Positions 31,201 through 46,200 of a DNA stretch of 64,000 bases are shown here, piece after piece. Origin of the DNA: Bolinopsis microptera (Eukaryota; Ctenophora; Tentaculata; Lobata; Bolinopsidae). A program made the position numbers and the translations under genes. Numbering within the stretch: position 1 is the stretch's first letter; the number at the start of each line of letters is the position of its first letter. The stretch lies in assembly GCF_026151205.1 (NCBI RefSeq), contig NC_087073.1, positions 7,399,001 through 7,463,000 of the forward strand, read 5' to 3'. The notes under the pieces are model-generated. The model was given only the letters and a program-made list of their open reading frames with translations, was not told the DNA's origin and searched no databases.

Positions 31201-34200
31201 CATGCCAAATTCCAGCAAAACTAGCGCTACAACTCACCACAAACAAGAGGTTGAGGGATGGCAGTGATCTTGATACCCCTCAGTTCTGAAGGAGCAGAGC
31301 AGGTGAGGGTGTGATCAACTTGTTTAGTTAGAAGGTACTGTCTCAACCACTCCAGGTAGCAGTCACATTGCCACGGGTTACCTGATACTTCACTGAAATA
31401 GGAGCTTTATTTAGAAAAACAATCACGTGATGGACTAACAGTAGATTTTAGATAAAGATTTCAATATTTCAAATAAAGCTATGTTGGTATAATTTGTCTG
31501 TATGGAGATAATCCTGAGCATGTTTCAGGGAATTTTATCATTAGTATACTGTTATAGTACTCACAGTTTATGTAGAGATATTCCAGAAAAGGTCCCTTGG
31601 TGGAGATAAGATATCTTGTTGTTGGATATGTCCCTGAGGAATAAGGATGTTACAATTTCACTATATCGTACTAACTACGTTATAATATCATTCAAATTAT
31701 CAAATTTAAAATTTCAGTCTTCCATGTTCTGAAAAGTCACCTAAAAATGGTTCTATAACTGAGATAACTCACAGTGTTCTCAGGTTCCGGTTACTGAGGA
31801 GGGATTGAGGGGAGATGTACTTCAGCTTGTTGTTCGATATCGACCTGGAAAAACACACGGGTCAGTTTTTCTTAAATTGGAAAACAACAAATCTCAATAT
31901 CTTTCAGTTCAAAGAATTTATATGCTGGCAAATTCTCTGACTGAGTTGGGGTTCTTGTAACATCTCAAAATGTAAATGAGGCTAATAATATTATACCCTG
32001 AACTTTTTCTCTAGATTATTTCAACTCGAATATTATGTAAAATCTTCTAAAGTAACCCATGACAAATGTTAAATTGTATTCATAACAAGAAGTCATTATG
32101 CTTCATAGGATGGTTCACACCACCAAGCCTTACGTGATAGGGCTATACTCCAATCTTGATTTGCTTGCACCTAGCTGCCTCGTAACTACTCAGTTTTCAC
32201 TTAGGACTTCTGAGATGATCAAGTGCAGCATGTATCCATAAAAACACTCCCAATTTCTGCTGTACAAATATTTCTGACCTCAATGATTTACCAACCTGAT
32301 TTAAGAGCATTATATTCAATATTATGAACTTGTTTAATGACAGTGGTCAGTGACGTCATGTTTGCAGCTTTAATGCTCTAGTGACAGAGATGGAGTGATG
32401 TAACTAATATTCCATGGATCATAAGAGAGCCGATCATGAACCACTGGATCATTACCGTTAACTTATCTACTGTTAACTTTGTTCAGGTTCCAGTTTTGTG
32501 TACTTGATAAAGGGTTTAGTTAAGGTAACCATCGAGCATCCTTCTGTAAAGATCTCTGACTTCTATGTCTAAGTTTTTGAACGATATTGCTTGGTTAAAA
32601 AGACGGGTAAAAAGTTACAGTTATCAGAAGCACGTAAATCCAGCTGACCTATCATCCGGAGGTATGTTTGATTACGTTTTTTCTTCTATTCTTTACTTTT
32701 TTAAACTTCATTTCGTAACGGAGAATACAGATAATTCAATTCCAAGCGCTACTTGAAATTAATCCACAGAAGGATTCTGTCAAGATATTGATGAAGATAG
32801 TATGGGAAGTGAAGAACATAGTGAAGATCCTTACAGAAAAAGTGACAAGTGGAAACACAAAGGGAGTTAACCTGGAGAGCCCCAGTTTTTCACGTTAGTC
32901 CAAGGAAATGTTAACCTTTCATATGCTCATCTATAATCCAAGAAATTCCTACCTCTCTAGCAGTGATCCCCGGAAAGAGTTGTTTTAAAAAGATTTCACC
33001 TAACTTCTCTCTCCAGTATTGATAGGAGGAAGGAAAGTGAGCTGGCACTTCAGACTGGCCTGTTTCGATCTGCAAGATGGGAACGTAGGAATGTACCTCA
33101 TCATGGACCACGAGCCAGACCGCTCCATCGACTTTGAGGTAACGCCAAGAAAACCTCCCTTTTTAACCTATAACCCGGTGCCACTTACTATGTTATAACA
33201 TCGGAGACTCAAATTTTGGAGTAGTTCGCTGTTTTTAGTCTCATATTGAAATACTGATAGTTGAATAATATCCGGTTGAGAGAGACAAGGACAAATGAAA
33301 CAGGAAGTTAGAAATGTAGGCAAATTTTCGGCGTCAACGCCATCTTCAGCCTCAAATAATTTGTTATGTAGCTGTGTTGAAAGTATTAAATTTTTTATTA
33401 TTATTATTAAAGTAATTTAATACTTTCAACACTACTATATAACAAATAATTTGAGCCTGAAGGTTGACGCCGAAAATTTGCCTACATTCCTAACTTGTTT
33501 CATTTGTCCTTGTCTCTCTCAAGCGGATATTATCCAACTATCAGTAAAACATTCTGAAATATCATTTACAATAAATAAACACGGGTGCAGTGCTCTTATC
33601 CCTTCCTCTCAGATGAAGTGCAGGTTTGCTTGTATAGATGAGTTTAGAGACGAGGTACACAGAAGGGAGGGGTTCATGCAGTTCGAACCTGACAAGCTCT
33701 GTTTAGGGTTTCGGAACTTCGTCCATCACAGGTAGGTAACTTATTACTCGTCCATCACAGGTAGGTAACTTATTACTTGGACTACTAATCTTCAGACTCC
33801 TTGTTGTAATAAACAGTGTAACAACGATCTATCTGATGACTTGTGAGCCTCATCTTACGCAACCCCAATTATATTTAACTTTTTCAGCCACATTCTGATA
33901 CCGAAAAGTAATATAATAATGAGAGGAACACTGTACGTGACATGTACACTTTACTCAACTAGCGGACCTGACGAATATTACTCATCTGAGTGGATTGTCA
34001 GTTTACACCTCGTTACTTTGTACTACTTTATATTACTTTATATGAAATATTTCCGTTACTTTTATTATCCGGAAACTAGGTTCCTGGTTTTATATGATAT
34101 GCAGAGATAAAACATCAAAAAAGCTAAAACTATTAATTATACCTTACACTTCATGCCGTACATGCCGCGATTTCCTTTTGTCCCTGCATGGAACTAAATA

Positions 34201-37200
34201 CTTTCACATGACTGGACAATATAAATCCAACAAACACTGTACCAGGATACAGTACTGGGAGAGGACACGAGCATCAGTAACTCAATAGTCTGTCACGAGA
34301 GTCTATGGCTCATCCCTCCGTGCATGTCTCACAGAAGCGACATTGATCAGCTCCACAACGCTACTACTGAGATGTTACACACTATGTATACACTAGGACT
34401 GTTTGCTGATGTCAAGGTGAGATGTAGGTGGGGTTTTGCCGGGGACGGTGTCTGTAGTCTTGCTGATTTGTCATATGGAATGGGTGATTCCACAGAAATA
34501 TATTGTCTGTAGAGCGTAGACAATCTAATTTTTCTTCGAATTAAGGCAAGCTGAGTGTTCGAACTCTAAATGTCTACATCGTGCAGTGGCGACACCATAT
34601 TTTCACACCGTCTAATACAGGTGACATGTGGAGACAAAATCTTTAACCTTCACAAATCAGTTCTGAGTGCATGGAGCGAGGTTTTTCTAGCCATGTTCTC
34701 GTCGCCCATGATAGAGAGGGAGGGAGACCTCAACATCACCGACTGTTCTGAGGTCACTTTCGAGAATCTTGTGAGGTAAGAAGTGCTGATATAATAAGTC
34801 TACACTTTTAGTTTTGAGATGAGTAAAGTGCTGAGTGTGGATCATTCAGCTCCAGAAAAAACAGTTTCGATTTGTAAAAAATAAACAGGTACAATTATTT
34901 CCCATCCGTTATTATACTCAGGTATCTTTACTCAGAGCAGATCCCTGACACTGAGGGTGAAGTTACTGATCTACTGATAATTGCAGATAAGTACCTTATC
35001 TCTAGACTGAAAAGGAGATGTGAAGAGGTGAGGAAATGAGCTTATTAGTCGTAAATTAGTTGTTGTTAACTTGTGAAATGGTAACTGATAAGTGATAACT
35101 GCTTCTTTTTAGGAATTGTTGTTCTCTGATGCAGTACGGTAATGGAATCAACTTTCCTGTCATGAACGCAGGTTCTTATTTTTCAGGTTATGATAGAATA
35201 TATGCAAGTGCACAATATAGCGGAGTTAGCCGAGCTAGCCACCAAACATGGTTGCCAACTTCTCAAGAACAAGCTTGTTAACTTCATTAAAGATAACAGG
35301 GAAGAACTGTCTTACGATGAGGATTTAAAAGATATTCTTATCGGAGATCCTGATATGCTGTGGAGACTCAGTATTTTAGAGAGAAAAGGAAAATCTTTAT
35401 AGAACATTGGACTTGTGAAGCTCTGATTCTGAACTTCATTTTTATTGAAAATGAGATTCTTTAAACTTTAGCTAATGCGATAAAAAGCGAATTTTTATAG
35501 AAAAAAAAAAATGATGGGAGTTTGATTTACCTTGAAAACTATCGGAAAAACTTACAGCGATTATGGGTAAAATATACAGAATAAATATTTGAATAAATTA
35601 TAAAAAATCTAAACGAATGAACTTAAATATTTTACTTACAAATATTGGATTCCTTCCATTTTGGCGATGTCGCTTGGCAGCTCGGTCAATGAATTGTTGT
35701 TTAAAACCCTGTAAAGAATTAGGAATTATGATCGATAGCATTGTTTATTCTAAGAATAGCTGTGATCGGGCAAAGAAAAGCATTTTTTGGAATATTTACC
35801 TTATAACCATTTCCGATCACATACGATGAGGCTTGTCTTAAGATTCGCCAACTCAGAAACAGAACAAGAATGGTACGAACCAGATTATTTATAGTATCTA
35901 TGCCAATAATTTGATTTTCATCGTGCTCACGATCGAGTGACAAATTGTGCAAGACTTATAGTCTTTTCTCAGTTTCCTTAGAATATTGTATAATATCATT
36001 GTAGGTCTTAAAATCGATTACGTACTGATTTTAAATACGCGCCGCGCGGCTGAGAAAAATTTAAAATTTACTGAGTGTTGGTCATAGAATTTAGCCGTGC
36101 TGCATACATATGATAAAAGCGCGCGTTCCATCTAGCAATGGGACGGACAGTTTACCGCAAAAGTTTGCCACAAATTTCGAACACCTATGATATGACGGAC
36201 GAAGAAACTTATACCTTCACTTATAATTGCTTACTAATAAGTTGGTATCATTTTTAAACCAGATCAATAAACTATTCAAGAACGACCAACTTTCGGAGAT
36301 CTTCTTGCTTTTGCCAAACTGCCAAATTATACAACACAAATAAAAATACTAGAAGATGTTTGCAAGATGCATAATTTTTGAGGCTTATACTTCAATAACT
36401 TGGTCGAAACTTGAGGTTACTCCATTGTTGAACACGAAGCCGCCAGCCAATTTTTGAATGCTACAGTCACAATTTGAATGATAAAGCTATCAGGGGGCAG
36501 TATTAGCATTGCAGTGCATCTTAGTTCTCGTAAACTTTATAGCACTAGGAGTTAAACTCCGCCTCTTGACACTTTTTAAGTGTCAAGTGACACGTTTTAA
36601 GTGAATTAAGATTTATGTCATGGTTTTCTCATACAAGAGATAATATATGCAATCCGAATTCCGAAGACGCTGAAATTTCTTTATAACACCATTACCTAGC
36701 CGTACTCCAGACACGGAGTGAAATTCTGAAGTGGGATTACTAAAACATGCATGACGACTGCCAATCTTCTCCCGCTACAATCACTGTCAACCCAAGGTTA
36801 TATTTCTATGATCCGCATCTTGGATAATAATTATCCAGTTTTACATGTTGCACTCCTTCTCTTCAAGTGCTGCTTGCCGTGTAATAAACGCACAACTCTC
36901 TACAACGTGAAAGTGATAATTGTTTGTCATCGGTATTTCTTTATCTGAAATTCCAAAACCAGAATACAAGAGATTTGTACTAGTCTGTTCTAATATGCAG
37001 GGATCGTGCTTACTGATTATTATTATAATACCCTGTGGGTTGTTCGTGTTATGCAGGATATACTGATAAGTGACTTATGATCTGGGTATAAATACATCAC
37101 AGGTGCACAAATTGGTACTCAGAGCCCAAACTATGTTAATGATAGCCCCCAACAATAATAATTTAAGTAGATCATATCAATAATATGATCAGTTATAACT

Positions 37201-40200
37201 CTCTACAGTCTACATCCCCTGTATGCGACCCCGCTAATCTGGGGCTCACCTCTTTAAATATAGCCGCAGGTTGGCGGGTAAAGTTCAGAAATGAAGAGAA
37301 AATGGAGAATATATACAATATATATAGAAAATATTCAATATTTTCAACGGACAAGGTAAAGAATGTGGGTCAGCTCTATGACAAATGACTTATTATATAG
37401 GTGAGTTGCTAGACTAAGGTAATTGCTAGCAACACAATTTGAGTTTAATTTCAACTCATCTGGAGTTACATTTTACCCTAAAAACTATTCATTCGGATAT
37501 CTAATCCGTGAATATGGAATGTAAATCCTTGGCTGTAAAAAGAAAAGTCTAGATCATTATTATAAATATCATCATTACATATCTAAATCCTAAAAAGGAA
37601 ACGTAATGGTTATACGCGCCTCCCCATTACATAATAACTATCGTAAGCAGGTAATACCCTTAATCCACAGTGACGTCCATCCTGGTTACCCACCCTTTCT
37701 CCCACCCTCCCCCACCTTACACTCATCCTACTAAAACATCAGAACCACCTGCACCAGATGTTGAAGCAAGCAGGCTGATACCAGTCCACAAACACGTGGG
37801 CACATTCTGCCCACGTGCTAACCACGTGACTACACTCTAGTACACGGTGGTTATATGCATGACATGCTGAACGTCTATACGACTAGTACGTAGTAATCCT
37901 CAGACATTACGGTGCTTTCAGTGAGTTTCAAGATAATACTGGCAATTGTGGTGATGTTAGTGTACTGGAGTGAGAGAGAGCATGCTTAGTAAGCTCTTAG
38001 TTTTGTATAAGCAGACGCAGGAGGAGGAGGAAAAATATGTTAAATATGTAATATTTCAAATGAGAGCTAACTGTGGTGGTCTCCTTCAGAAATTTCGGTT
38101 CTATTGGAAGATGACGAGTGATACAATTACTTTTCTATAAGTTAACGCCCTTGAAGCGCTATTTTATTCTTTGATTCGCATTTAAACGGTGGATGTAATT
38201 TGCTTCTTACTTTCTTTTGTTACGTAACATTTTCAGTCTATGTAAATTATAAATTTATTCTTTTTAAAAATCATAATTATACTCGCATGGGAAACTCGTC
38301 GCCGCAAAAAGTACCGCACATTGAAAAACAGTGATATATGAAGGCCATTCTCTCCTGCTGGAGACTGCTGCTGCGGTTACTTGGTGGTAAAATCACCTCC
38401 ACACCAAAAAAATGTAAAACAAAACCAACATTCCTTACTGGACACATATTCTGTGCTTTGATCGAAAAAAGTGAGAATAATACTTACATATTTCAACACT
38501 ACTACTAATACAATATAACAAATAAGTATACTGAAATGAAATAATTTGAAGTCAAATATGTAGGCTTTACGGCACGTACGGCCCATTTGCTCATATGTGA
38601 GTTGAGAAACTCAAGTGATGAAATAATAAACTTTCAACATAGTACATACGGCCATAGATTGAGATTTGTAAGAAATATCAAACTTTTAACTTACAGCCAA
38701 AGATTGTGATTGGTAAGGGGTAAGAATGTTCCATCAGAGAAGCCAGTCAGCTCGTTGTCCACCAGGTTTCTAAAAACAGTGAACAGTAAAGACGCTAAAA
38801 TCTAATTAATTTCCATGATTTAACGGTTAATGTTGTTAGATGTTGTTAGAGTAGAGTAACTTAATTGACTACAATAACAAAAATCATGCTTCCAAGTTCT
38901 AATAATAATAAAATCAGTCTCAGAGACAGGGTAATATTCAGAGTCAAGGTAATATCCACATACTTTAGCCGCAATATAACTAGTGAAGTAAACAAGAACA
39001 CGTGTCCTGATGCCGAAATCCCCCTAAGGGGGGTTGCAGTGCTCCAGCAAGTCGATACATAAATCAGTATAGAGACGGGAAACTTACAGATAATTGATGT
39101 TGTTAGCTTTGTAGAACGCTTGGTCGGATATATAGCCAATTTTATTACTTCTTAGATCCCTGAGATGGTTATTTATTAAAAGATAAAACTGGGAAAATGC
39201 TGGATACGCGATTTAAACACTACTCACAAGTATTACAGTCCATTAAAGACCTTTAAAATGAACATTAACACCCTCAGTAACACCCTCAGCCAAGCCTGTT
39301 TCCGTGGCGACCATGAAACTGTTCGAAATTAGGCCGGCCGTACTTTTCCCAGAAATGTAAGTGAACAACTGAGCTCGTGCGAACCATGCCATTACACAAT
39401 CCCTAGTTCTAATTCTACCGGCTAAATTAACAAATCGTCAGTTAATTCTGTTGAAAATATAATTGTACGTACACCCATTCTAAATGCTGAAGTCCGCGGA
39501 ACAAGCGCGCTGGTAGCCGCTCTATCTCGTTTTCACTGAGTACTCTGAGGAATGGAGTGTAAGTAATAATGACACTCTAACGTATATGTAGCGTGAGTAA
39601 AAGTGGTAAAGTTAGTTATGTAAAAGTTAGTCAAGGTATTGTTCAGTAGGGCTGCGATAGACCAGTGGACTAGCCGCCGTGATGCTAAAAATATGAATTA
39701 TATAGCTGTCGGGGAAGATAATGAGCTATAACGTGATTTTCCCTTTACACTAGACACCAGAACGTTGCTTTACACGAATTCTAACAGAGAAAATCAAATA
39801 TTTTTTCGGGTCACCGTGCTACTTCCATAAATAAATATTTTAAATTTAAACAGATAATCTAAGTATAACTGGGGCCGGTAACGCATTTCACGGTATAAAT
39901 CTAGTTAAGCACACCGAGGACCATTATCGGAAGTTAAAATGTCATCGTACTAAGGGTACTAGCACGAATAACACTAATTGTTTTAGCGTCAAACTATTGA
40001 ATATTGATACGTCTAGACACGGAACACGGCAGGTCAGGTAAGGCAGATTGTTCAGTGCTTTCTCTCCATTGTCACGAAATAACCGTACTATACTTCATAG
40101 TTTAGGGTACTTTACACCAAGCACTCGGTGGAGGCATTCAAATATTTCAAATTCTAGTTCTCTAGAATTTGTTAGAGGTGTTAATGTGACGCTGTAGAGC

Positions 40201-43200
40201 CGTTCTGGCGTTATTTCATTGCGAGTGTCCAGTAGTTAGTGTCCAGTAGTTAGTGTCCACTTTGTGAGCCACAAATCAGTACTGGAATGGTTTTTAAAGG
40301 AGGCATTGACAAATATAGACAATTATATGGCTGCTTTCAGAACCATTTCAGCATGAACTTGTGACTGTTTCTCACTTCGCCACTTAACCAGTACAATGAC
40401 AATAGAATTTAAATCAGGCAGGAGACCACTCCAAACCACTTCAAACATCTGCCGAATGTGATCAAAACCGTGAAATCTTATAAAATAATACGCACGCTTG
40501 CTTTCGCGGATAGCTTTCATGGACTTGGTGAGGAAATTTGAATTTGTGCGAGGATGGCTTATGATTTGGTGGTGGAATTCCAGGGTTGGGCCCGGACCGT
40601 GGACCCTGATGTAATCCGAAATATGACATGAAATTCCGTCTTAAATTTGTTAAATTCTGTCGACCTCCGACAAGTAATTACTATGCAAGGTGTAAAGCCC
40701 TAGAAATCCCAGATAAACTGAGAATTTTGAAGGCTCTAAATTGTAAAATTTTAGAGTGTTTTGGAATTACTGCATGTCTAAATTGGGACATGATCAAGGC
40801 TTCACCCACTTTTAGCCCATAAAATGGTTCTGCGTATTATCATGCAGACAGCTCAAAACAGTTCTATGGTTCCTCAGACAACAATTACCATTGAACCAAG
40901 AATTAGAATTAAACAAACATCCGACCTTATAACCCACCTTGATAATCAAGTTTAAAATCTGTATTTATAATCCTTAATTTCTAAAATTATTATGCGCCCA
41001 CAATTTCTAATTATGTCACATAAAACCCCGAGTTTGTCACATACTAAAACATAATCCATTACTCACAATATTTTGAGATAAGGTAAACTTTGCAGGACGG
41101 TCGCGTCGATTTCAGATATTTCGTTCTGCTGTAATTCTCTGAGGGGAGGAAAGTGTGAGGTTAGTTGTCATAACAACAGGTTAGTTGTCATGGAGACATG
41201 GGAGCCAGGTAGGAGCAGAGAATAGAAATAAAAGTTTGTAAGTATAGAGCAAAACATAAATTAGAGCGAGAGTTTTTATCACTATTAGTATTACAGAACA
41301 GTGGACTGTTGAGTGATGACAGAACTAATGCGACAGTTTGGTGGACAATTTGGGTCATCGTTATGCTTTTTCTCACATTACATAATATGTAAATGAAAGT
41401 CACATGATAATGATGATGTTAGGGTTTTGTCATCGCGGATATTTTGAATAGTGTTTACTAACGATGTCCTAGTTTCCGGCAGCGGAGACACAGACAACCA
41501 GCCATCATTAAAACGAGAATAACCACTTAAAGCCGTAGCTAGTTATCGTTTGGGGTTCGATCTAACTGAGATGTGAGTTGACGATCCCCTTGAACCATTC
41601 CCAACGGTTACTATTAGCCATCCAATGACGGAGGTATCGAGCCGGTAATTACTTGTAGCTGTTATTTTTAAAATATGGCAGTTGATAGTGTTCATTCGGA
41701 GTTGGCCCGATTGTGTGAACTGCGGAGTCCAAATTTGAAGTGAAAAGTACGATAAAACTATGTGAGGGCAACTGTAGTGAACAACATTGTCAGAATAACA
41801 CTTTAATTGCAGTAGGTAAAGAGCACACACTTGCAGGTTTTCAGTGCGAAACAGGCAACAATGAGGTGTTAAGTGGGGTAGTTTAGTAAAATAGGGAGAG
41901 TGGCGAGGAGGGGGTTATTTAGGGAGATTAGCTTGTGGTGGTTATCATGGGACATGTAATGAACTAAAACCTGATTCCGGTTCCAAGCAGCATAAAAATA
42001 ACGGTCTGTTCAGATAATTCCGCTTAGTCATTTACATTTACACTACCCATTGAATAGCCTATATAGTTTCCCACTTAGTCTAGATTAGTATGTTAGAGAA
42101 TATAGAGATATCAGATAATGTAACGAAGAAGCGCCGATTCGCGTGTAGAAAATGAGAGATAGTAAATAGAGGCTGTCAGTACTTTGTACACTTGTGCTAG
42201 GGGAGGTTAATGACCAAACCCACTATAAATACATTACAGAGTACATAAATACTCTATCCATTATCCAATCAATATTCTCCTTGAGCCTGTTATCTGTTAC
42301 TCCACACACACACAACACTATATATAACCATCTGCCTCTATCGAAACTCAATAGAATACATAACAGAGACCGATCATGATTTGCTGAAGTCTCATTGGCT
42401 CCCTCCAGGACCTCGAAGGGCCATTCAGCCACTCATTAGCTTTCAAAGGCTCGCCAAATAGTTGCTGACCGACTAATTTCCGCCAGTTTTTGCCCACTCC
42501 GTCTCTGTAACACATAAGCTGTAAACGGTCTCCCCAACCACCCCGATGTATTAAAGCTTTTTCCGTAAAACACAAATAAACAACCATATTATGATCATTA
42601 AACATTGGGTAACACAATTATCTGAAGAATGTTTACGGCAAGTAATTGGCGGGGACCAAGTAGAGACTTCCGTGATCGGACCTCCCGGTACTTAGTATTT
42701 AGAAGTGTGTATCACTAAAACTACTCATTTAGATCTGGTATTGATGGTGATTATCCAGTTTAAATGTAGATCAGGCTGAGGTCTTGAGACAGCGGAGGTC
42801 TGTTCTTATGCAAATATACACGGGGTTGGTAACTGGTACTCTGGTAACTGGTATCGTCTGGTGAAATGGCACGGAACATGGGCGTTGTACCAAGCACAAT
42901 GTAATACAAAGTTTATAAATAGGATAGGACCATAGTACTGCAGATCATCAGCCCTGTTTAACCAATTACAAAAACGATCTAATCCTATATTTTTAACTTC
43001 TGTAGAGCATTTTTTAGAGACTGAAAGAGCTGATGAAGGGTCACGCAATCTGTAGGATAAAGCAGATAGTCGCGAAAATAATTTCGCTTTTGATAGAAGA
43101 TTTTAAAATAGGTCATACAATGAGGGTGGTTGATGTTGTGAAGGGTACTAGTGGACGCTTTATGAGGGTGGTTGATGTTGTGAAGGGTACTAGTGGACGC

Positions 43201-46200
43201 TTTATCCCCCGTAGAAAGGAGGCTTACCCCGACTCTAACAAGTATTTCACAGACACCTCCAGCCTGCGAAGCAAGGCCACTGGCTTTGCGTATAATGAAT
43301 ATCCTTAATGAATATCCCTTCTCCAATTACCTACTCCACATTCTCCACTTACAACTAGAACTTGGAACATTTGGTAGCCAATAAAACTATGAATATCATT
43401 TGAGTGACGTTAGTAATTGCTTAATTGTTGTGAAAAGGGTACTATCGAGCGCTTTACTCCACTATAAACAGGCATACTGCAGATTCAGTACTTCACAGAT
43501 ATATTAAGTCGCAAAAATTCAAATACTTTGCATATTATACTTGCCCTATGAATTTATGGAACGTAAAAACTATTATAAAAATTAATGAACGTGTGTAGCC
43601 GCCCGGCAGTGTGAAACCGGTCACAAACTGTTATTCATCTAAAGTCCTGACTTCTATTTGTTATTATTGGTCGCATTAATGCCACTGAATTGATAGATAA
43701 TCTCCATTCACTTACAACTTAGACCCTGGAAAGTTTGTGAGCTAATAAGGCATTATATTAAGCTATAAATAACATTGGATTTAAAATTAATGTGAAGATA
43801 ATATTATTTTCACTGGAAATTTCTCCGGGTTCTACTTACTTTAGATCTGAAACTTTAACGCCGCATGCAAATAATCCCATTGTTTGGTAGATTTATTATA
43901 AAACAGGTGACAAAGTTTGGACACCCGAAGACTTGTGAGATTCTAATAAAATTCAAACTTTCTCACCTAATGTCAGAATGAGACTAGTATCTTGAGGATG
44001 TGGGAATTTTCATTCAGCCTACACGCTAGTCCTAATTCTTAGTCCTGACCTATCTTAAGCAACCACCACTCCCAGCATTGACTCGCATTCTTCAATTTCA
44101 TATTTGAGTGAGAAGTACAATTTTCCAATTTGAGGTACGATTTCGTGAACAATTAATCCAATAATCCATACTTTAATTCCAACGAAATTTGATAATCGCT
44201 GTATATCATATATCAGGCGGTCAATACTTTTACAAACCCATCCAAAGGCAGTTACCGTGAAGTTCACAGACCCTAATATTAAACAGTTCCCTAATTCCAT
44301 TACCTGTGATATGATACAGAGACCAAAGTACTGATAAGACTTCACAATTACTTCTCAGGATATCCTCCAGTGACATTACAAACTGTAAACAAGCTGCTCC
44401 ACAATCTCTACCCCCACACGGCATAACCACCTTATAACCACCTTCCGGGACAGCATATTATTAACACGGCCAAAATGGACAGTTTTAATCACATTAAAAA
44501 GGGTAATTCTGACAATTCTCTCTTTACTTTACAGGAGCCGATAATCGTAGTAAATATATCCATTACTTGGGATTAAGCTTGCAAGTTACTTCCTGGAGAC
44601 GGAGGTTGTATCTCAACTTCTCCGGTCTCCGGTACTCTGGGCGTGTGTCCATTAAACAGTTAATGGGGGCAATTAATTCAGCTGGATTCGACAATTAATG
44701 AACAGTAAGCTGGGAGTTAGTCAGCAGGAAGGCTTCTAGTGGATGTTAGGAGTTCTCCACATATCTGTGGCGAGGTTCAGGTTTCGCCCAACTAACTCTG
44801 TATTACTTTGGGAGGAAAAATAATGTTCTTATCTGAATAGAAGCATTCATTGTACTGTGCGAGAGCCGAGAGGAGGGCTGTGGCTTGCTAATTTAATAAT
44901 TTAATAATAGTTTAATAATTCAAGCTTTTTAAAAAAGCTAATAAAAATTTCACTGAGTTGTAGTATACGGTGGAGATCTTGTTAAACTTTACTACATATT
45001 ATAAAGTTATAATGGGGGCGTCCACCAATCAGCGGAGATATGATGTAGATATGATGTAGCTCTATATCCAATCACAGCTCCCTAAATTGTCACGTGATAA
45101 CAGGATGAACGCAGCATGAGAGCCACAAGTACAACTTGTTAAGCAGAGTACTGTACCATAAAACCTGATTCTAATTTTGCTTGCACCAGACAGACAATGT
45201 GGATTTAACTAACTCTCCTGAATTAATGCATAGCACTACAGATTCTACACGGTATTAATTATATTTCATTAACAGCTGACTGATCTCAGTTTAAAACAGG
45301 TGTAAGCTCAGAGCAAGCTTGATTCTGCTGTAACCGCGACTAAGACCAACTCAGTGCTTGGACAGAAACTGAGAAACCGCAACTCTATTTATACTACGTT
45401 TAAACGATTGGGTGTTTAATGAAATGCCAGTTTTACCATTAGTAGGTCACTGGCCCGTGCAGAGTAGCAGACGAATGTTGCATCTTACACGATTTAAACA
45501 TTTATACCGTATGTAATGTAAAATATGGGCAAGAAATCGTCTGGAAAAAATGACACAAGATTACGATCTTAACTTCATTACATATTTACTTTTGCACTCG
45601 TGTAATACAATTTGCGTTCGGAAGCCTTATGTCTTTTTGGAAGCCCGCGAAAAAGAGACCTTATCTTTTAGAATCACAATTGCAGTCCTTTACTCCTCTG
45701 ACATCCCGCCCAAACCCAGCAGTTACCCGAGTAATTCCTAAACAGAAAAATGATTGTTCCTGCGTACTGCACTAGCCTCAGGGGTGTGGTCTAGATTTGG
45801 AGGTGAAAGGTTTACCTGCAGGATAAGCGGATTTACAATTGCATAATTTGTGTCGTGATATAACTCCGAGACATGAGATACGACGAGCATCGCACAGATT
45901 GAGACAGCTTCCTTGCGGAACAGCTGAGAGCTATTACGTGCCCATCTGTCTAACAAGAGGTTTAATCAGTCCTGCAGGCGGGCTGCTCAACACAACATTT
46001 AGCTGCCACTCCGCTGGAGTATCTTACTCAACCAAATGGAAAGGAGGGGGTCTTTGTATTTTCAATTTCTATCCAACCTTGGAATGCTTACGACACCCCC
46101 GTACTCAGCTTGATTAGGACGGATGTAGCAGGTATTTACAACATGTAAAGTCAGAGAGCCCGTGTGACACCCACTTCAGCGAATAACCTCCAGTTTACAA

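Noticed and set aside
33451-33735. 94-codon plus ORF as a gene
   Set aside because: It is the right arm of the MITE running into exon 3 of the MATH-BTB gene.
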